From positions 82,584,805 to 82,648,804 of the forward strand of contig CM053275.1 of the NCBI GenBank assembly GCA_028583415.1: a stretch of 64,000 nucleotides of DNA, in the 5' to 3' direction. The position numbers and the translations under genes are program-made. The notes beneath the pieces are model-generated. The model searched no databases. It worked only from the letters and a program-made list of their open reading frames with translations, and was not told the origin of the DNA. Source of the DNA: Protea cynaroides (taxonomy: Eukaryota > Streptophyta > Magnoliopsida > Proteales > Proteaceae). This document shows positions 35,945-47,453 of this stretch, piece by piece (the first letter of the stretch is position 1; the number at the start of each line of letters is the position of its first letter).

Positions 35945-36330
35945 TGCATACTTTACTCCCTGAGAGTACTAATACTTTACTCCTTGAGAGTACTAATACT
36001 TTCCTCCCTGAGAGACATACTTTACTCTCTGAGAGTATACACACTCTTCTCCCTGAGAGTATACATATCTCTACTCCCTGAGAGTATATATATCTTCCTC
36101 CCTGAGAGACATACTCTACTCCCTGAGAGTATACGTATTTTCCTCCCTGAGAGACATACTCTACTCCATGAGAGTACACATACTCTACTCCTTGAGAGTA
36201 CATGTACTTTCCTCCCTGAGAGTATACGTACTTTCCTCCCTGAGAGACATACTTTCCTCCCTGAGAGACACACCTACTCCCCGAGGGACATACCCTACCC
36301 CCTGAGAGTGCATATCTTAGTCCCTGAGGC
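35945..36330. repeat. CTCCCTGAGAG minisatellite
   Basis: More than a dozen units of roughly 16-20 bp share the core CTCCCTGAGAG, followed by TATAC or ACATA (for example CTCCCTGAGAGTATAC). The array produces long artificial frames on both strands. Units vary in length and are directly adjacent, so it is a tandem satellite, not a CRISPR array. Confidence 0.9.
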
Positions 36331-36445
36331 TATCCAATCCACCCAACAACGAACTACGTTGTACCTGATTTCTAGGACCTTTAGAATACATAGGCAACTT
36401 AGAGGATTCTCCAAGTACGGTACCACACCTTAGTCTTCTTAAGTC

Positions 36446-36501
36446 ATCCATATCCTCCATATCCATATTTATATCCATATCCATATCCATATCCATATTC
36501 A
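36446..36501. repeat. (TCCATA)n hexamer repeat
   Basis: About eight TCCATA units with small interruptions. Confidence 0.85.
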
Positions 36502-36599
36502 CTTCAATCCACATTAGGTTATCTCTAGATTCAATCTCAATCATCATCAAGCATAAACTTCAACTTGAACAATTGAATTTAAGGAAGCTTAATCATAAT

Positions 36600-37130
36600 C
36601 CACATCCATAAACTTTAATCACATTCAGTTTTGAACTACGTTTTGGATTTGATTTCCAGGATTAGAATATGTAAGCAATTTGAGATGTTTAGGACATCTC
36701 AGATTCAGTTCATCACCAAACCATCTTTGGTTCTGTTTATTGTATATTATTTTATTTGTTTTTTTACTTTGAGAACATGTTTGGCTGAACTTAGGTTAGA
36801 AGAAATTAGCAACTTGGCACAGGATCCCCCATAAACCCTAGTCATCATCCATTGACCATGAATAGTCAGAACCATAGAGTCTGAGGAAAGTAGAATCACA
36901 TAGGAGGCCGATTTTTGGATCGGATAATTTTAGGTGCCTAACACCTTCCCAAACTGTACCTTGAACCCTTATCTGTTCTTTGATAGATCAAAACCAATAT
37001 GTTGGGTCATGAGTCAATAGAAGTCTTATTTCAGGATGAGACTACATTTTAGGTCCTAGACCTTAATCTAGGTGGCGACTCCAAATCATTTAACGTTCAT
37101 TCAGCGTGGGTGGACATTTGTCCTCACAAT
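36600..37130 (+). mobile_element. possible Tat/Ogre-like LTR end
   Basis: Contains TTTTAGGTGCCTAACACCTT and GGTGGCGACTCCAAATCA. These phrases recur near LTR ends of the plant Tat/Ogre gypsy lineage. This is recognition from memory of the family and is not backed by coding sequence here. The piece is bounded at 37130 by the old gypsy LTR. Confidence 0.4.
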
Positions 37131-37904
37131 GATTGACCACACACTCTCGGAAAGATCCCAGAGAAAGTATGGTCGCATTTGTGGTCGCATGATAAGCGAC
37201 CACATGTATCTACCACACAGTGTGCGGTTGCAGATATTGAGACCATAGGGTCAACCACACGATAACAGCAAGTATGCTTTGAGACCAGACAAGGTTTTTG
37301 ACTATTGAAACTTAAGGAAATTAATCTCTAGCTTAGATACATTAATTGTTTAGGTTTCCAATAGATTCAAAGTTACTTTCAAAGCTTGGGAGAGGAACAA
37401 ACATCAATCAAAGGTGAGGGAATAAGACATAAACTAATTGGATAATAACAAGCTGTTTATATGGAATGAATGATTCTATGCTTGTATGCTTGTAATGTGC
37501 ATCTCACATGTCATTCAATATTACTGCTATTTCTGTTCATACATATTTATTTTTATCTATTTGTGATGATGATGATGCTAGGAATAAGCATGTGATTGTA
37601 TATGTGGTTAGTGTGCTAGATGTGAGTAGAGCATCAGGGGGAGAACGTGGTACTATGGTCTCTGGCCTGGTCACCAGACTCTAGCTCTATCTCTATTCAA
37701 GTCTTGTCCACTGACATTATCGTATCACCATTACCTTAGCGGTACTATTATGTCGTAGGACATCAGGGGAGGTGGTCTCGGACCGTGTGGTCTCTGACTT
37801 TACTGGGGAGCTTCAGCTCTATCTCTATGGACGTATTGAGGGATGTTGGGGTAAGGCCTTGGATACATTTGGATGGCATTGAGATTGGTTAGTTGTGAGT
37901 CCAG
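37131..37904 (+). repeat. old gypsy LTR, part 1 (split by element B)
   Basis: This family LTR is in plus orientation and truncated at its U3 side. It includes GTGGTCGC/GCGACCAC words (37165-37260), the upstream exon end (...SLGEEQTSIKG) and donor AAAG|GTGAGGG at 37413/37414. It is interrupted after ...GAGTCCAG by element B and resumes at 46162. Other LTRs read GAGCCCAGTTTGCAAG without interruption, proving the split. Confidence 0.85.
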
Positions 37905-38189
37905 TGTCACACCCCAATTCCGCACTATTCAGAATGGTGTGATGAACCGCTAATAAACCAACGATTCAACCAGGATCTCAAGTAGGCTATATCCGTTTTA
38001 TCTAAACCCCATACATCCATATTCATTATCAGAGTAAATACACAATAGCGAAAGTCTTATAATAAAATAACTGAGAATCTACTGTGATATTAATATTTAA
38101 ATAAAATATTATTCAGTATCAACTGAGACATAAATAAATATCAAATACATGTCCATAATAAATCCAAGTAAAGAAAACTAAGAAAATAT

Positions 38190-38311
38190 CTAATCGAATA
38201 CACATGAGTTGCACTCGCAAGAGTAGTCATGTGTATCCACTTCAGCTTCAACTTCCATCGCCGCTACGTTTCCGTACGCTGGAGCATTTACATAATCTTC
38301 AACGGTAAAAC
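38190..38311 (-). CDS. conserved 122-nt LTR exon, element B left copy
   Basis: After GATGATGCAG the frame reads FTVEDYVNAPAYGNVAAM, then ...THDYSCECNSCVFD and stop. The donor is AAG|GTGAGG with the exon ending at 39171 (intron 38312-39170, 859 bp). Upstream of the acceptor the frame differs by one base from the LTR1 copy, whereas the exon length is unchanged. The codon before the splice is TAA in both B LTRs. Confidence 0.5.
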
Positions 38312-39838
38312 CTGCATCATCAACTAAAAATATTCGATGTCGAGGGGTGAGCACACATCATGGCTCAGTGAGCAAACAGAATAATACAACAGTACATATG
38401 CATGCAATCAATTCATATCTTTGGTCTGATTTATAGTTTGCAATGCACAATAGAAAGGTTGGGTGGTCAAAGGTTAACGTTTATTGACCCCGCCTCTATA
38501 TACAGGGTGTGGAAGTCCGTTCAAAGGTTAACATTTATTGTCGTCCCCATCCACCCTAATCATGAACATTATACAACAAAGGTTAATGTTTATTGCTATA
38601 TATTGCCATACCAACACGTAAGCCCCTGCTAGCGAGGGCTTGCAAACTGGGCTCGCAACTAACCAATCCTAATGCCAAACAGTGTATCCAAGGCCTCACC
38701 CTAGCATCCCTCAGAATGTCCACAGAGATAGAGCTAAGGCCCCCCGGTAGAGTCAGAGACTACAAGGACCGAGACCACCTCCCCTGATACTCTATGACAT
38801 AATAGTTCTGCTAAAGTAATGGCGATACGACGATGCTAATGCACAAGACTTGAGTTAAAGATAGAGCTAAAGTGCTGAGACCCGCCAAAGGTTAACGTTT
38901 ATTGACGTTCTCATCACACCTCCCCTGATACTCGCTCGCATCAAGTACACCAACCACACACATACAATCACATGCCTATTCCTATCATCATCATCATCAT
39001 CATGTTATAAACAATAAAGTAAATATGCATGAACAAGTAATAGAAATATTGGATAACATGTTATATGCACATTACAAACATATTCGCATAGAATCAAGCA
39101 TGGCATTGGATTCAAGAAAAGAGAAAATAGTTTGTTATTAACCAATTAGTTTAGAGTTTCGTTTCCTCACCTTAGCTTGTTAATAGATCCTCTTCCAAGC
39201 TTTAGTATCACCTTTATAATGTTATTATATTGCTAGAAGACCTAACAAAGTCGATAAAATTTAATTAGAATTTATTCTAATTTTTAAAAAACCATTCTGT
39301 TAACTGAGGGTCGGAGGTAGGGTCGGCGTCATGATCGACCCTGGGTGCGACCCTCCCCATATCTGGACTTCCAGAACCATGAGGGTCGATACTCAGGTCA
39401 CATAGGGTCGGATGGTCATCGACCCTCTGTGTGACCCTTGGTGGGTTTTGGTCAATTTTCCTCCATTTAATCCATTCTTCGTGTTTGGGGTCCTATGGCT
39501 TGCTCCTACAGTCCATTCAACATGCATTCCATGGTCTAGAACCATGAATCACCCACCTAAATAGCTTTCATGTATTCTCCCATGGTTTTCCATGAAAACC
39601 TAACCATGGGTTGATGGTTTGGGTTTCTCCAAGATCACACTCTCATCATTACCTAACCTAAGGCCTGTAGAAACTCATGGAATTAGTATCCATACCTGAG
39701 AAGAACACTCCTTCTCTGCAACTCTTCTCCTTTTTCTTTCTTCTCTACCTTGTTTCTCTTCTTCTTTTCTTCCTTCTCTTTTCTTTCTCTCAATTCAATT
39801 AGGGTTGTAAAAGGAGTGAAAGAGGCTTAGGGACGTCC

Positions 39839-39846
39839 TATTTATA
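39839..39846 (-). promoter_or_regulatory. element B left LTR TATA box
   Basis: The coding strand reads CTCTATAAATAGGACGTCCC. The matching site in the right LTR is at 44216-44223. It predicts Pol II initiation within the LTR, about 370 bp from its U3 end. Confidence 0.7.
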
Positions 39847-40212
39847 GAGTAGAAACATCCTAAAATAATTCCCTTTGAGATTAGGAAAGAGTCCTAATCG
39901 AAATTATGAAAATTTCTTAATTTCAGTTTCGGCGGCAACTGAGGGTCGATGCGAGGGTCGATGATCCCGTCGACCCTTGGTTTCCTAAGGTGTCCGACCC
40001 TCCCTGTAAAACAGAGGGTCTGACTTTCTGTCTTGGGGGGTCCGACCCTCCCTCGCTGGGTATGCGACCCTCCCTTTAAATTGAGTGTTTTTTGGTCGAT
40101 TTGATACCTGGGATCACGATCTCCTTTACGTCCTTGGTCCATTTGACTTGACCATGATGGGTAAACCTGGTTCAAGGTGTTAATACCGGGTTAGTTCGAT
40201 ACGGGTCTTACA

Positions 40213-40230
40213 ACTCCCCTCTACTTATAA
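40213..40230 (-). other. element B polypurine tract
   Basis: The coding strand reads AAGTAGAGGGGAGT directly before TGTAAGACCCG of the LTR. It occurs once, on the left side only, as expected from the inverted structure. Confidence 0.75.
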
Positions 40231-40259
40231 AAATTTCATCCTCGAAATTGTACGTACCT

Positions 40260-40561
40260 TCTGAATCAAATAAGTGAGGGTATTGCTTTCGCATAGCATT
40301 TTCTTCTTCCCATGTAATTTCTTCCATGTCTCTACTTTTTCAGGTGACCTTAACATAGTAGATATCTCGGTTGCGTAGTCGTTGAACCTTTCGGCTAGTG
40401 ATTTCAGTTGGTGTTACTTCGAATGTCAAATCATCAGTCAAATCCGGTAAATCTACTGTCAAAACGTGCGTTGGATCCTTGACATACTTATTCAATAGGG
40501 AAATATGAAATATGTCATACACACTTGACATAGATGGTGGTAGTGCTAACTGATAAGCCAT
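40260..40561 (-). pseudogene. element B pol C-terminus (chromodomain-like)
   Basis: Contains LALPPSMSSVYDIFHISLL, then EVTPTEITSRKVQRLRNRDI and, further on, the ITWEEE-like tail. It is separated from the main pol frame by a one-base loss at about 40560 (...ILAKRGK|MAYQLALPP). A chromodomain-like end guides integration toward heterochromatin in chromoviruses; that role is family knowledge, not shown here. Confidence 0.85.
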
Positions 40562-43500
40562 TTTCCACGCTTAGCTAAAATCTCATACGGCCCGACATAT
40601 CTTGGACTTAGTTTCCCTTTCTGTCCGAACCTTTTCAATCCTCGCATAGGCGATACCTTCAAAAATACTTTATCACCTACAGTGAACTCCAGATCTCTGC
40701 GTCGAGTATCTGCATATTGCTTCTGACGGTTCTGAGCTGTTCTCACTCTTTCCTTGATAATGTCGACCACTCGACAAGTCTCTTCAACAAATTCCCGTCC
40801 AACAATACTACGTTCTCCAACTTCATTCCAAAATAAAGGAGTTCGACACTTTCTTCCATACAGTGCTTCATAGGGTGACATTTGTATAGTAGCCTGATAA
40901 CTATTGTTATAAGCGAACTTGATCAGTGATAATCTTTCATCCCATGATCCCTTGAAGTTAATTACACATGCTCGTAGCATATCTTCTAGAATCTGGATTG
41001 TACGCTCTGACTGTCCATCTGTCTGTGGGTGGAATGCAGTACTGAACTTCAATGTTGTACCCATCGTCTTTTGCAATCCCTCCCAAAACTTGGAAGTAAA
41101 TCGTGGATCTCTATCGGACACAATGCTCTCTGGTACACTATGTAATCGAACAATATTATCCACATACAGCTTTGCTAACCTTTCAAGTGTATACTGAGGT
41201 CGTATTGGTATAAAGCGAGCTGTTTTAGTCAGACGGTCTACAATCACCCAAATTGTGTCAACTACTCGAGGAGTCAGTGGTAACCCCGTGACGAAGTCCA
41301 TAGTGATGCAGTCCCATTTCCATGCTGGTTTCGGTAATGGCTGTAACAGTCCTGTGGGTCTTTGTCGTTCAGCCTTTACTTTCTGACAATTTAGGCATTG
41401 AGACACGAACTTAGCTACATCTGCTTTCATTCCTCTCCACCAATATAGTTTCTTTAGATCATGACACATTTTTGTACTTCCAGGATGTATCGAATAGATG
41501 GTGGTATGGGCTTCTTTCATCAGTCGGTGTCTAATGTCCACACTTTCTGTTTCAGGTACACATATTCTTCCTTTGTATTTCAATACTTTCTCTTCGTCCA
41601 AGGTGAACTCAGGGTTAGTCCTACCTTTCTCGATATCTTCTTGTACTGTTCTCAGATAAGGATCTGATTTGATAGCTGTCTTCACTTCATCCATTATATC
41701 CGGTATAATTTTCAATGCCGCGAACATATTTGAAAACCGATGAATAAACCCTTGGTTGGCTGATCCATCCGTTGTATCTATTACATATTGTTCATTGCCA
41801 TGATTGAATACCATTCCGGTAGTACATGTAGCTGCAGTTGTACTAACCTCCCCTTGAGATTTTATCATCACCTTTCTGCTCAACGCATCCGCTACTACAT
41901 TAGCTTTCCCCGGATGATACTGGATATCACGATCATAGTCTTTCAATAGTTCCAACCATCTTCTTTGCCTCATATTCAACTCCTTCTGATTGAATAAATA
42001 AGTAAGACTTTTATGGTCCAACTTAATCTGTAATTTCTCTCCGTACAGGTAATGTCTCCATATCTTGACAGCATGTACTACTGCTGCTACCTCCAAATCA
42101 TGAGTGGGATAATTTTTCTCATATGTCTTCAACTGTCTTGAGGCATAAGCAATTACTTGTTCTCCTTGCATAAGCACGCATCCTAATCCCAGTCCTGACG
42201 CATCAGTGTATAGGGTAAATGGCTGTCCTGGGACAGGAATAGTTAAAATCGGAGCGGATATCAATCTCATCTTCAATGTCTGGAAGCTCTTCTCACATCT
42301 ATCCGTCCACACAAACTTTTCACCTTTCTTAGTCAAACTGGTGAGAGGTACGGCAATCTGGGAATAGTCTTCCACAAATCTCCGATAATAACCAGCGAGA
42401 CCCAGAAAACTTCTAATTTCTGAACGCTCTTTGGTGCTTCCCACTTTACAATAGCCTCGATCTTGCTGGGGTCCACTTTTATTTGCTTCAGTGGATACTA
42501 CATGGCCTAAGAAGGCGACTTCACTTAGCCACAACTCACACTTGATAAATTTGGCATATAACTTCTCTTTCCTTAAACGTTGTAGGCCGACGTTTAGGTT
42601 CTTGATGTGGGTTTCTTTGTCCTTGGAATATACCAATATATCATCAATAAATACAATAACCGACATATCCAACATATCGTGGAAGACCCGGTTCATAAGT
42701 TCCATGAAAGTTGCTGTTGCATTTGTTAATCCAAAAGACATGACCAAGAACTCATAATGTCCATATCTGGTCCTGAAAGCTGTCTTCGGAATATCACCCT
42801 CTTTAATCTTCAACTGATGATAGCCTGACCGAAGATCGATCTTAGAAAATACTTTTGCTCCTTGCAACTGATCGAACAAGTCATCGATCCAAGATAGTGG
42901 ATATCGATTCTTGATTGTCAGTTTATTCAACTCCCGATAGTCGATACATAATCGAACGCTACCGTCCTTCTTCTTTACGAATAATACCGGTGCTCCCCAT
43001 GGTGATATACTGGGTCGAATATAACCCTTGTCCAGCAGTTCTTGTAGTTGCACTTTCAATTCCTTCAGTTCAGTAGGAGCCATTCTATAAGGTGCTTTTG
43101 ATACTGGTGCGACTCCAAGTATAAGATCTATCACAAACTTTGTGGCTCGATCAGGTGGTAATCCTGGTAGTTCCTCCGGAAATACGTCGGGATAGTCTCG
43201 CACGAAATCAATATCTTTCATTCGTGGTGCTTCCTTGGTTAGGTCAACCACTGATACTAGATACCCGACTGCCCCCTTCTCAAGGCACTTCTTAGCCTTT
43301 AGTGCTGAGAGTATGAGCTTGCATTTACGGGGCAGTTTGGTTCCCACAAAACTAAATTCTGCTCCTTCTTTGTCTTTAAATGTTAGCTTCTTTTCGGCGC
43401 ATAATAGGTTCGCAGAATGCCGAGCTAACCAGTCCATTCCCAAGATGACGTCAAAGTCTGCCATCTCCAGTTGGATCAAGATTACATCTAAGGTTTTCTT

Positions 43501-43626
43501 GCCAATGAGAACTGGACATGGTCCATAACCTTTCTCTAATTCCATTTCTAACCCCATCGGTGACCGTACAAGTAGTTTGTAGTCCAATGTTTTGATGGGT
43601 AATTTCAGTTTCTTTTCGAATGACAC
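40546..43626 (-). pseudogene. element B pol (long open frame)
   Basis: A 1,026-residue frame, the best-preserved gypsy pol in the window. Order: protease remainder (1-75, DFDVILGMD at 57-65), reverse transcriptase (about 190-390, LCIDYRELNKL, KIDLRSGYHQL, FIDD at 326-329), RNase H (from about 465, LYTDASGLGLG, ADALSRK), integrase zinc finger (HPGSTK..., CLNCQKVK) and integrase core (TMDFVTGLP, SDRDPRF, QSERTIQ) then the GPYEILAKRG linker. Residues 381-402 (42421-42486) are out of frame between two compensating indels. The frame opens after a TAA at 43651-43653 that replaces the Ser codon of the protease DSG motif, so no active protease can be made. Confidence 0.9.
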
Positions 43627-43880
43627 AGATATAAAGGAATGAGTAACTCCTTAATCAAAGAGTACTCTGACGGGTACGCCATTTATAGGTACAATACCTG
43701 TGATTTATTTTACTTAGTCTACATGCTCATACAATGTAATTACAACTTAAAAGGTTTCAGTCATACCTGTTACCACATCGGGTGATGCGGCAGCATCCTT
43801 GGTTGTAACAGCATATACTCGTCCTTGATGTAACTGCTTCTTGGGCTTAGGACACTCCCTTGCCATATGTCCTGCTATTA
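43627..43880 (-). pseudogene. element B protease start and gag zinc-knuckle end
   Basis: The coding strand continues with the protease beginning (LFD-stop-GVTHSFIS) and, after a short stop-rich spacer, the gag C-terminus with CPKPKKQ and a residual HMARE-type knuckle. It ends abruptly at 43876-43880, where sequence switches to the inverted LTR. The rest of gag is missing. Confidence 0.8.
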
Positions 43881-46161
43881 TCACCTTGAACCAGGTTTAC
43901 CCATCATGGTCAAGTCAAATGGACCAAGGGCGTGAAGGAGATCGTGATCCCAGGTATCAAATCGACCCAAAAAACACTCAATTTAAAGGGAGGGTCGCAT
44001 ACCCAGCGAGGGAGGGTCGGACCCCCCAAGACAGAAAGTCAGACCCTCTATTTTACAGGGAGGGTCGGACACCTTAGGAAACCAAGGGTCGACGGGATCA
44101 TTGACCCTCGCATCGACCCTCAGTTGCCTTCGAAACTGAAATTAGGAAATTTCCATAATTTAGATTAGGACTCTTTCCTAATCTCAAAGGGAATTATTTT
44201 AGGATGTTTCTACTCTATAAATAGGACGTCCCTAAGCCTCTTTCACTCCTTTTACAACCCTAATTGAATTGAGAGAAAGAGAAGAGAAGGAAGAGAAGAA
44301 GAAGAGAAGCAAGGTAGAGAAGAAAGCAAAAGGAGAAGAGTTGCAGAGAAGGAGTGTTCTTCTCAGGTGTGGATACTAATTCCATGAGTTTCTACAGGCC
44401 TTAGATTAGGTAATGATGAGAGTGTGATCTCGGAGAAACCCAAACCATCAACCCATGGTTAGGTTTTCATGGAAAACCATGGGAGAATACATGAAAGCTA
44501 TTTAGGTGGGTGATTCATGGTTCTAGACCATGGAATGCATGTTGAATGGACTATAGGAGCAAGCCATAGGACCCCAAACACGAAGAATGGATTAAAAGGA
44601 GGAAAATTGACCAAAACCCACCGAGGGTCGCACATAGGGTCGATGACCATCCGACACTATGTGACCTGAGTATCGATCATCAAGGTTCTGGAAGTCCAGA
44701 TTTGGGGAGGGTCGCACCCAGGGTCGATCATGAATCCGACCCTACCTCCGACCCTCAGTTAATAGAATGGTTTTTTAAAAATTAGAATAAATTCTAATTA
44801 AATTTTATTGACTTTGTTAGGTCTTCTAGCAATATAATAACATTATAAAGGTGATACTAAAGCTTGGAAGAGGATCTATTAACAAGCTAAGGTGAGGAAA
44901 CAGAACTCTAAACTAATTGGTTAATAACAAATTATTTTCTCTTTTCTTGAGTCTAATGCCATGCTTGATTCTATGCGAATATGTTTGTAATGTGCATACA
45001 ATATGTCATCCAATATTTCTATTACTTGTTCATGCATATTTACTTTATTGTTTATAACATGATGATGATGATGATGATGATGATAGGAATAGGCATGTGA
45101 TTGTATGTGTGTGGTTGGTGTACTTGATGCGAGCGAGTATCAGGAGGTGTAATGAGAACGTCAATAAACGTTAACCTTTGGTGGGTCTCAGCACTTTAGC
45201 TCTATCTCTAACTCAAGTCTTGTGCATTAGCATCGTCGTATCATCATTACTTTAGCAGAATTATTATGTCGTAGAGTATCAGGGGTGGTGGTCTCGGTCC
45301 TTGTAGTCTCTGACTCTACTAGGGGGGCTTAGCTCTATCTCTATGGACATTCTGAGGGATGCTAGGGTGAGGCTTTGGATACACTGTTTGGCATTAGGAT
45401 TGGTTAGTTGCGAGCCTAGTTTGCAAGCCCTCGCCAGCAGGGGCTTACGTGTTGGTATGACACTATACAGCAATAAACGTTAACCTTTGTTGTATAATGT
45501 TCATGATTAGGGTGGATGGGGACGACAATAAACGTTAACCTTTGGGCGGACTTCCACACCCTGTGTATAGAGGCGGGATCAATAAACGTTAACCTTTGAC
45601 CACTAACCTTTCTATTGCGCATTGCAAACTATAAACCGAACCAAAGATATGAATTGATTGCATGCATATGTACTATTGCATTGTTTTGTTTGCTCACTGA
45701 GCCATGATGTGTGCTCACCCCTCGACGTCGAATATTTTTAGTTGATGATGTAGGTTTTACCGTTGAAGATTATGTAAATGCTCCAGCGTACGGAAACGTA
45801 GCGGCGATGGAAGTTGAAGCTGAAGTGGATACACATGACTACACTTGCGAGTGCAACTCATGTGTATTCGATTAGATATTTTCTTAGTTTTCTTTACTTG
45901 GATTTATTATGGACATGTATTTGATATTTATTTATGTCTCAGTTGATACAGAATAATTTGCTATTTAAATATTAATATCACAATAGATTCTCAGTTCATT
46001 TTATTATAAGACTTTCGCTATTGTGTATTTACTCTGATTATGAATATGGATGTATGAGGTTTAGATAAAACAGATATGGCCTACTCGAGATCCTGGTTGA
46101 ACCGTTGATTTATTAGCGGTTCATCACACCATTCTGAATTGTGCGGAATTGGGGTGTGACA
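43881..46161 (+). repeat. element B right LTR (inverted, 2,281 bp)
   Basis: Reverse-complement copy of the left LTR, missing about 33 bases at its U3 end (begins CACCTTGAACCAGG). It shares the B-specific GAGGGTCG words and the TTAACCTTTG/CAAAGGTTAA insertions, so the two LTRs are a recently made pair. Confidence 0.92.
45754..45875 (+). CDS. conserved 122-nt LTR exon, element B right copy
   Basis: It reads as in the left copy except DYTCECNSCVFD for DYSCECNSCVFD. The acceptor here is GATGTAG. The donor is AAG|GTGAGG at 44891/44892 (intron 862 bp). Confidence 0.5.
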
Positions 46162-46907
46162 TCCAGTTTGCAAGTCCTCACCAATAGAGACTTACGTGTT
46201 GGTATGGATAGGGCATCAGAGAAAGTGTTGGCGGTGTGTGATACGGATACTTTAGCTCTATCTCTATTCCATGGTGGGTGCATGTGGGACGACAATAATG
46301 TTTGATCCATTAGACAGATTCATACACTCGTGTATAGAAGTGTGGTAGCCGCCAATCCTTTCTATAGCACAGTTGCAAACTTAAAATTAGACAAAAAATA
46401 TGAATTGATTGCATGGATCTGTTAACGCATTATTTTGTTTGCTCACTGAGCGGTGATGTGTGCTCACCCTTTCGACGTCAAATATTTTTAGTTGTTGATG
46501 CAGGTCTAACTGTAGAAGATTATCTGAATGCGTCGATATACTAACACGTAACGGCTATAAACATAAAAGTTATGGAGGAAGCGCATAATCCGTCATGGGA
46601 GTGCAACCAATGTGTTTTTTATTAGTTTAGCTATTTTTGACTATTGAAACATGTAATTGATTATTTTATTTTATGTTTTGAGTTATTTAGAAATAACTGA
46701 ATTTAATTATTTATTATCACTGTTAGATACTCACTTCATTTCGAACAAAAACTTTAATTATTTATTTAATTATTATCTCTGATTATTACTGTGGAATATA
46801 TTTTAGTTTAACACGGTTGGCACGGCCTATATGAGATCCTGATTTGAACCACTGGTTCTCATGACGATTCATCACACCACTGGTTAGTCCAGAATTGAAG
46901 TGTGACA
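46162..46907 (+). repeat. old gypsy LTR, part 2
   Basis: Resumes at TCCAG|TTTGCAAGTCC and runs to the outer LTR end TGTGACA at 46907, completing the LTR begun at 37131. It is more diverged than the B LTRs. Confidence 0.85.
46504..46625 (+). pseudogene. conserved 122-nt LTR exon, old LTR copy (decayed)
   Basis: Still 122 nt after TTGATGCAG, but the frame has a TAA after LTVEDYLNASIY and SWECNQCVFY at the end. The length is kept although the reading frame is dead, consistent with recent loss. Confidence 0.5.
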
Positions 46908-47222
46908 ATAAATAGACTATGATAGGTTTTAGGAGGGTTTCTTACGTAAGGAAGGTCTCAAGGATTGAGATTTAGAAAGTGAGACCCACTGGGATTCGTT
47001 TCCAAATCTAAACAGTCAACCTGTCTAGATATATCGGTTAACTGTTCATGAGACCGATATATGAGACGGGTATGTAAAATTTCTAAATCTGTTTTGTCTA
47101 TTTCATACCTGAACTTGTGGTTTGTCATCTGCTCGTCCCGTCTGATCCGATTATGATTGGAAGACCTGTCACGACACGAAATATAAGTTTAGATCAAATT
47201 CGTGGAGTGCTGGTCTTATACC
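46908..47222 (-). repeat. partial LTR of a related lineage
   Basis: Resembles 55640-55951 (U3 end of the element C LTR) with shared blocks such as TTTCATACCTG and GACCTGT-ACGACA, ending GGTCTTATA next to CCCACCC, a decayed LTR/polypurine junction. Its internal words differ (CCGATATATGAG) from the ACCGGT words of C. Confidence 0.6.
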
Positions 47223-47453
47223 CACCCTTAGATGCATTCATTCATATGTGGCATCCATCGAGCATAGGCTATATATAGGTCTTGTAGCACTTGGGGGTAC
47301 TATAGACAAGCCCGATATAGGTTGTTGGTATATGTAGGGTTGGCCAATTCCATTGATTCTGGTTCCAGTTTTAAAACCACGCTATCAATCGATACGTATT
47401 GGTTTCAATCAGTAGTGGTTGATTCTAATACCCTAATACAATACTTGATACCT
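47223..47453. other. no gene seen
   Basis: A short intergenic stretch between a partial LTR and the Mutator-like element. Confidence 0.5.

Larger units (their letters stand above)
37905..40212 (-). repeat. element B left LTR (3' LTR, 2,308 bp)
   Basis: Complete LTR with TG...CA ends, next to the polypurine tract. It carries GAGGGTCG/CGACCCTC word arrays at 39300-39440 and 39935-40075, and TATA (TATTTATA on plus at 39839-39846). It also has four copies of a CAAAGGTTAACGTTTATTG word that replace different sequence at the same slots in other LTRs. Confidence 0.92.
37905..46161 (-). mobile_element. gypsy element B with inverted LTRs and 5-bp TSD
   Basis: The unit is 8,257 bp. Plus-strand order is LTR on the minus strand (37905-40212), then pol plus part of gag on the minus strand (40213-43880), then an LTR on the plus strand (43881-46161). 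Both outer ends are the same LTR terminus (U5, TGTCACACC/TGTGACA). The unit is flanked by a perfect duplication TCCAG (37900-37904 and 46162-46166) inside an older LTR, so it integrated as one molecule. The right LTR lacks its first ~33 bases and joins gag within the zinc-knuckle codons at a TATTA microhomology. Primer site, leader and most of gag are absent. Confidence 0.92.

Noticed and set aside
35945..36330. CRISPR-like look of a short repeat array
   Set aside because: Units are adjacent with no unique spacers of constant length, in a plant nuclear context; ordinary minisatellite.
35826..36433. Overlapping 125-149 residue frames with Ser/Glu/Tyr repeats
   Set aside because: Both strands are open only because of the CTCCCTGAGAG tandem array.
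43841..44168. Plus-strand frames in the element B right LTR as genes
   Set aside because: They mirror frames at 39894-40175 in the left LTR and arise from the GAGGGTCG word array; no conserved protein.
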